Origin: Candidatus Parcubacteria bacterium
GTDB lineage: Bacteria > Patescibacteria > ABY1 > BM507 > UBA12075
DNA length: 64,000 nucleotides
NCBI GenBank assembly: GCA_002869165.1
Contig: PKTK01000002.1
Coordinates: 1 to 64,000 of the forward strand
Reading direction: 5' to 3'
The position numbers and the translations under genes are program-made. Of the stretch, positions 58,155 to 64,000 are shown one piece after another. The notes beneath the pieces were generated by a model. That model was given only the letters and a program-made list of their open reading frames with translations, did not search any database and was not told the DNA's origin. Position 1 is the stretch's first letter, and each line of letters opens with the position of its first letter.

Positions 58155-59300
58155 TTATTCTATACTATTTAGTTTTTTTGTGCCAATCTTTCTTTTCATA
58201 CCTTGCAAAGGAATTGTTATAAAGAAAGTTGTACCTTGATTTTGCTTATCTATTGGAACATTAGACTGTTTCTTGGGATCAAGTAAAAGATCAAAGCTGG
58301 GTGACTGAAACCATATCCTACCTCCACTTTTTTCAATAATCGCTTTTGTAATATAAAGACCCAATCCTGTACCAACTGACTCCATTCTCTTTACATTATC
58401 TGCTCTAAACATCTTAGTAAAGACATTTGGTTGTTGTTCTCTTGGTATGCCACAACCATTATCTGATATCTTTATCAATACATCTTTTTCTGTTTTTCTA
58501 AGCACTATCTGAACTGTACCACCTTCAGGGGTGTACTTGACAGAATTGGAAATAAGATTCTCAAAAAACATTTTGGTTAAGCGCCTATCAAGATTGATCA
58601 GTGGAATATCATCATAAAGTCTTTCAATGTGTAGCTTCTTTTCTTTGATTTCTTCAGTAAATTTTTCCAGAGCTTTATCAGCTCTTTCAGTGATATCAGT
58701 TGGCTCAGGTTCAATCGAAAAGGTACCAACATCTATTCTTGATACATCCAACAAAGCATTCACCAGATCAATCAATCTTTCGTTACTTTCATAAGCTTCG
58801 GTTAAATATTTATGTTGCTCCTCGTTCATTTCACCAGCGTCTCCTGCCAAAACAAAATCAATATACCATTTTATGATTGATAACGGTGTCCTCAACTGAT
58901 GACTAGCCAAAGCAACAAAATCCGTTTTTGCTTGGGACAGTTCTTTGTGTTTGGATACGTCTTGAGCAATTCCGGTATTTAGACGTGACATAAGTTCATT
59001 AACAGCGTGTGCTAGTTGACCAATTTCATCTTTAGTGCCAGTTTTTAGATTTTCTGAAAAATTACCAGCTGCCATCTCTTCTATCTTAAATACGACATTT
59101 GCAAGTCTTTTGGAGAACCACCTACTTATTGTATAAGCAAAAATAAAAGCAACTGTTAAAAGTATATAAGCAAGAATAAACAAATATGCCCAATCTATCT
59201 CTGTTAAAAACTTTACTAAAAAAATTACTATCAAAGTAAAAATAAAAAAGACCACCAATATCTTATCAGACAAATTTATACTCCTTGTTTTTATTTTCAT
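58155..59300 (-). CDS. Sensor histidine kinase (TM-HAMP-HisKA-HATPase)
   Basis: 381 residues. Two N-terminal membrane helices with almost no extracellular loop, a HAMP domain (RLANVVFKIEEMAAGNF...), HisKA with FVALASHQLRTPLSIIKWY, and HATPase ending DNGCGIPREQQPNVFTKMF and GTGLGLYITKAIIEKS. It should phosphorylate the neighbouring response regulator. Lack of a sensor loop suggests it reads the membrane or a partner protein. Confidence 0.94.
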   Translation of the reverse strand: MKIKTRSINLSDKILVVFFIFTLIVIFLVKFLTEIDWAYLFILAYILLTVAFIFAYTISRWFSKRLANVVFKIEEMAAGNFSENLKTGTKDEIGQLAHAVNELMSRLNTGIAQDVSKHKELSQAKTDFVALASHQLRTPLSIIKWYIDFVLAGDAGEMNEEQHKYLTEAYESNERLIDLVNALLDVSRIDVGTFSIEPEPTDITERADKALEKFTEEIKEKKLHIERLYDDIPLINLDRRLTKMFFENLISNSVKYTPEGGTVQIVLRKTEKDVLIKISDNGCGIPREQQPNVFTKMFRADNVKRMESVGTGLGLYITKAIIEKSGGRIWFQSPSFDLLLDPKKQSNVPIDKQNQGTTFFITIPLQGMKRKIGTKKLNSIE

Positions 59301-59459
59301 TTATTAAATATAGCTAATTTTAGGAAAATTTAACCTAAAAATTACAAAAAACTTTGGTTTTTTGCCAAGCCATATGTTTATTAATAATATACACTTATTT
59401 TACAATAATTTACAATTTTTGTAAAACTTTAGTTATCAACAAATAAAAAAAAAAATACA

Positions 59460-59488
59460 TTGACAAATTTAAATAAATATGATATAAT
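59460..59488 (+). promoter_or_regulatory. Perfect consensus promoter of the HlyD/RND operon
   Basis: TTGACA (59460-59465), 17-bp spacer, TATAAT (59483-59488). Expected to be strong and activator-independent. Confidence 0.85.
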
Positions 59489-59578
59489 TTTAAGTTAAAA
59501 TTAAAGACTTGAGTTATTTGTATTACTAGTATATAATCTCTATTATTAGCAAAAACAAATAACATAACTAAAAAAACA

Positions 59579-61369
59579 ATGAAAAACATTTTTAAAAATC
59601 TATTAAAAAACAAAACTTCTAGAAATATCATACTGCTAGTTTTGATTGTCGGTCTGGTTTTTTCAGGAGTTTCTTTGGCTGTTAAAAATAATGAAAGCCA
59701 GGAAGAAAACAAGGAATTTATCAAAACTGTATCTACTCAGATTATTAATGGCGATGAAGCGAATAAGAGCCAAATAGAAACTGTTGGTGTAGTTGAAGCC
59801 CAATCTAGTATTGATGTAATTTCCACCATTTCAGGAACTCTTAAAGGTTTGTACTTTAATGTAGGGGATGAAGTTTATCAAAACCAATCTCTTGCTCAAT
59901 TATACAGTTCAACTGCATTAACAAGTTTAAACAATGCTCAAACAAACTTAAATAATATTCAGAGTTCACTTACTACCACTCAAAGAATAACTGACGAATC
60001 TATCAGGCAAACAGAGATTGGTGTAGAACAAGCAAATATTGGCCTAGAAAATGCCAAAAAATCTATCCAAGTTGCTGAACTAGGTCTTAAAACAGCTCAG
60101 GATAATTTAAACAATGCTATAAAAATAAAGGAAAAGTCTTTAAAAGATCAAAAAAATAAAGCTGTAATAAACTTTAATGCATATGTTAATACTATATTTA
60201 GTGCCCGTGACCAAGTAGCACTACTTATCAATGCGAACACCTCTGAATTATTGAGTTCTAATCTTTGAGCAAAAAATCCCGAAACTATTTCTGAAACTAA
60301 ATCAGCTTATGCTTTAGTTAATAAAAAATATAGCGAACTAAAAAATATCTCTCCTAGCCTGGAAACAATTGAAAGCAATTTACAAGATAGTGTAGATGGA
60401 CTTAGTTTAAGTGAAAACATGCTAAACAAAGCTATTAATCTTTTAGATAACACTGTAAGTGGTGGATCTTATTATGAATCTACACTTGCTAGTCAAAAAA
60501 GTTCTTTTACTCTACTTCGTGCCAATGTAATTACGGCATTAAACGGAGCCAAAACAGAACTTGAGGCCTTATCAACTGTTGATCTAGCAAATTCTACAGA
60601 TATCACAGCCTTAAACAATGCTGTAAGTGCTGCAGAAGCTCAATTATAAATTGCTATTACAGCCAAAGATAATGCAGAAATTGCTGTTAAAAACGCTAAA
60701 CAAGCGGTTGAAAGCGCTAAAGTTGCTCAAAGCCAACAACTCTTAAGCGTAGAAACTCAGGTTGATAGTGCAAGAGGTCAATACAATCTAAGTAGCGCTC
60801 AAACTGCTGACTTGAATATCAAGGCTCCAATTAAAGGTACTATCACTGAAAAATACGTTGAATTAGGTACTGAGGTAAGTATTGGTCAAAAAATTGCACA
60901 AATTTCTCAATTAAACAACATGAAAATTGTTGTTAATGTTTCCAGCGAGGATATTTACAGAATTCAACTAGGCCAAACTGTGATGATTGAAAATAACCTT
61001 GAAGGGATTATTTCTTCTATAAATCCTTCCGCTGATCCCGTTACCAAAAAAGTAAAGGCTGAAATTATTTTTAATAACGAAAATAAAGAATTGATTCAAG
61101 GAACATTTGTAAATGTTTCAATTCCAGTTGAAAAAATAGAAAAAAGTAAAAGCGACTCAGTTTTCATTCCCTTGCGAGCTGTAACAATTACTGCAAACGA
61201 AAAATATGTTTATGTTAATGAGAATGGCTTTGCCAAAAAAATACTTGTAGAATTTGGGAAAACAGAAAACGCTTTAGTTGAGATCACCAGTGGTCTTACA
61301 AGTGGTGATGAATTGATAACTGACGGAGGCAAGCTACTTGAAGATGGAGATGAGATTATAATTAAATAA
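59579..61369 (+). pseudogene. HlyD-type periplasmic adaptor of an RND efflux pump, with two in-frame stops
   Basis: One reading frame of 597 codons is preserved from ATG 59579 to TAA 61367, with stops only at TGA 60266-60268 and TAA 60647-60649. Segments: membrane anchor (NIILLVLIVGLVFSGVSL), biotinyl-lipoyl start (STISGTLKGLYFNVGDEV), a long coiled-coil hairpin with NLNNAQTNL-type repeats, the second lipoyl half (LNIKAPIKGTITEKYVELGTEV), and beta-barrel/membrane-proximal domains (MKIVVNVSSEDIYRI, FIPLRAVTI...). TGA fits a Trp (TGG) and TAA a Gln (CAA) codon, so each needs one base change. It links the inner-membrane pump to an exit. Decay, error or readthrough are all possible. Confidence 0.85.
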
Positions 61370-61474
61370 GATTCTAGAGACCCTTGATATCTTTGGGATA
61401 TTTGAGAATCTGCTTACTTACAGATCTTAATTTCCCAAAAAACAAGACTCATAATAATCGTACTCAAATATTAT

Positions 61475-64000
61475 ATGAAAACTACTAACCACCCGGGAGA
61501 TAAAAAACCGGATATACTTTCAAAGGAAGAATACTAAAAAAATCTAAACGAAAAATTAGACAAAGGACTAAAGAAGACAGAAAAATCTGTGATTGGTTTT
61601 TTTATCCGAAATTTTCGTTTTACATATCTATTACTCCTAACCATGATTTTTCTTGGGACATATTCTCTTATGACTCTTCCTAAAGAGTCTGAACCAGAGA
61701 TCGAAGTTCCTTTTGGTGTGGTGACTACAATATATCCAGGAGCAAATCCTACTGATGTTGAAGAACTTATTACCAATAAGATAGAAAAGGAAATAAATAA
61801 TCTAGACAACTTAAAGATATATACTTCTAGCTCAGGGGCTGGTTTTTCCTCTATCTTTGTAGAATTTGAAGCTGAAGCTGACTTGCAAGAATCTTTTAGA
61901 AAACTAAGAGAAGCTGTTGATAGAGCTGAGCCAGAACTACCTAGTGATGTTGAAAATCCACAAGTATCTGAAATTAATTTCAATGACTTTCCAATTGTAA
62001 CCTATTCTTTGGTTGGCGACTATACAGATGTGGAATTAAAAGATTACGCGAATATTATCAAAGATGAGCTCGAAACAATATCTGATGTTTCAGAAGTTGA
62101 TATTTTAGGTGCTCTTGAACAAGAATTTCAAATTATTGTAAATGAGAAAAAACTTAATTCATACAAGCTAAATTTATCAAGTCTAAGCCAAGCTATCAGT
62201 TCTGCAAATTTTTCCTTACCAGCTGGAGATATTGATGTTGATGGCTTTACTTATGGCATTAGAGTAAAAGGGCGTTTTACAAGTATCGAAGATCTTGAAT
62301 CAATTGTAGTGACATCTCTTGATGGAACTCCTATTCTTCTGTCTGATGTAGCACAAATCAGTGATTCATTCAAAGAAAGGAATACAATTTCAAAAATTGG
62401 TTTTTCTGATACACCATCAAAAAATACAATTTCTTTACAAATCAGAAAAAAAACTGGTGGAAATATCTTGAAGATCGTTGACAATGCCAATCAAAAGATT
62501 GATGAAATCCAAAATAGTAATTTAATTCCAACTGATCTAGAAATCCTAAAAACCAACGATAATTCAATTTTTATCAAAGATGATATTAAAACTCTCGGTA
62601 CTAGTGGTATTCAAACTGTTATTCTTATTACCTTGATTCTTCTTATGGTGCTTAGTTTGCAAGGTGCTATCATCACAGCTCTAGCTGTACCATTTGCTTT
62701 TCTAACTGCATTTATCTTTTTAAATCTACAAGGCATGACCTTAAACTCAATGGTGCTTTTTTCACTAGTACTATCTCTTGGTCTTATGGTTGATAATGCA
62801 ATTGTAATTATTGAGGGTGTTAATGAATATATATCCAAGCACAAAAAGAATTCCTATGAAGCTGCTATGCTTTCAGTGTGGAATTTTAAGTGGGCAATCA
62901 CCGCTGGAACCTTAACTACAGTATCTGCATTTTTACCCATGCTTCTTGTTTCAGGAATCATGGGCCAGTACATTGCTACCCTACCTAAAACTATTACCGT
63001 TACTTTACTCTCTAGTTTATTTGTAGCGTTAGTTATCATTCCTACTTTAGTAACTAGATTTTTGAAAGTAAAAGTAAATGGAAATGCTAAACATAGAGAT
63101 AAAAAAAGACATCTATTTATAGAAAATAAAATTTCAAAGCTACATATTAAATATGAAGCAATACTAAGAAATATTTTGCCATATAAGAAAAAAAGGAGAA
63201 GAATCATTGCTATATCATGGATTGTTTTTTTCTTGGCTGTATCTGTTCCAATAAGTGGTCTTATGAAAATTGAAATGTTTGGTGACATGGACCTTGATTA
63301 TTTCTATGTAAATATCGAAACTCCTGTAGGGACTAGTCTAGAAGCTACTGAAAGGATAGTGGCTAGCACAGAAGAAATTGTTAGAAATATTCCCGAACTT
63401 GATAACTATGTGTTGAATGTTGGGGCATCTGCTGCTTCTGGTTTTGCTGGAGATACTGGTGCTACCGCTACTCACCTAGCAGGCGTTACCGTAAATCTAG
63501 TTGACCCTAGTGAAAGAGATAGAAAAAGTTATGAAATTGCGGATTCTCTTCGTGATCAGTTTGCTTCTATTCAAGGAGCTAAATTTTCAGTAACAGAGCT
63601 TACTGCTGGACCTCCAACTGGAGATCCAATTGAAGTTAGAATATCCGGAGATGATTCTAGTACCATTGCAGACATTACCGCTCAAGTTCTTGACTGGATG
63701 AATAATAAAGAAGGTGTAATAAATGCGGAAGACAATCTAGAAAATTCAGCTGGAGAATTTACTTTTGAAATAAATAAACAAAAAGCCAACTACTACGGGT
63801 TAAATACTTTATCAATCGCCTCAGCTCTACGAAGCGCTAAATATGGAGCTTCGGCTGGAACTGTAAATGTTAATGGTGAAGATGTTGATATTACAGTAAA
63901 ATACGATGATTCAGAATTCCAAACTATCAACGACCTGAATGAAATATTACTTACAACCGCCACTGGAGAAAGTATTCCTTTAAAAGAAGTTGCCTCGGTT
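61475..64000 (+). CDS. RND-family efflux transporter (AcrB/HAE1-like), partial, with an early in-frame TAA
   Basis: The frame from ATG 61475 runs to the right edge (842 codons), broken only at codon 21 (TAA 61535-61537). An alternative GTG start at 61589 would avoid it. Signatures: first membrane helix after IRNFRFTYLLLLTM, porter region EPEIEVPFGVVTTIYPGANP, TM4 SLVLSLGLMVDNAIVIIEGVNE (VDNAI; proton-relay region), TM segments with AGTLTTVSAFLPML, and the second porter half starting near 63290. The C terminus is outside the window. Pairs with the adaptor upstream; substrates unknown. Confidence 0.9.

Noticed and set aside
60266..60268. TGA read as glycine (genetic code 25, as in Gracilibacteria)
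   Set aside because: TGA is a normal stop for the radical SAM gene (ATGA overlap), Trp is encoded by TGG throughout, and the adjacent interruptions are TAA, which code 25 would not explain.

Overview
The window is AT-rich, tightly packed bacterial DNA, about 35% GC by eye. It looks like a member of the Candidate Phyla Radiation (Patescibacteria, Parcubacteria-like). The support is: (i) a str-S10-spc ribosomal superoperon with no rpmD (L30) between rpsE and rplO, a hallmark of that radiation; (ii) short enzyme variants, such as UvrB and UvrC without their C-terminal domains; (iii) ribosomal proteins with long Lys/Glu-rich tails; (iv) many small lineage-type proteins. Genes end normally at TAA, TAG and TGA, so genetic code 11 is assumed. 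I found no tRNA, rRNA, CRISPR array or intact transposase gene.

Layout. 1-1944: the start of a large secreted surface protein that leaves the window on the left. 2221-8520: uvrB, a GCS2-family ligase, tyrS, uvrC and a ferredoxin, separated by dispersed palindromic repeats. 8629-11935: a large sensor kinase and a methyltransferase. 12318-15161: a compact operon that reads as an undescribed RiPP (modified peptide) pathway. It has a strong promoter, a 33-aa basic precursor-like peptide behind a perfect Shine-Dalgarno, an intrinsic terminator acting as an attenuator, a PqqD-like/radical SAM/SPASM maturase and an overlapping glycosyltransferase. 15224-16923: glyS behind a T-box leader. 17002-21137: small hypothetical genes, a peptidase, a candidate small RNA and a candidate leader-peptide attenuator. 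21138-30309: ndk, a response regulator, a ComEC-like hydrolase, a GGDEF protein, a flavodoxin, aspS (second T-box), recO, ruvX, map and a Ca2+ exchanger. 30313-36906: two hypotheticals, a MacB-type ABC exporter, a possible structured RNA, a DedA protein and an alpha/beta hydrolase-GT2 fusion. 37225-56213: secY back to rpsL, the minus-strand ribosomal superoperon, with structured leaders before tuf and rplC. 56358-59300: a small secreted protein, an M50 protease, rpmB (L28) and a two-component system. 59460-64000: a consensus promoter driving an HlyD/RND efflux pair that carries in-frame stop codons.

Two themes cut across the window. First, several families of short palindromic repeats fill intergenic gaps, including most gaps of the ribosomal operon and the space between both T-boxes and their synthetase genes. 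One family has inserted in frame into two unrelated proteins (UvrC and L3), as Rickettsia palindromic elements do. Second, in-frame stop codons interrupt otherwise well-preserved genes (fusA, hlyD twice, the RND pump, and perhaps the tail of an ABC ATPase). This points to sequence error, population heterogeneity or nonsense readthrough, and needs a read-level check.
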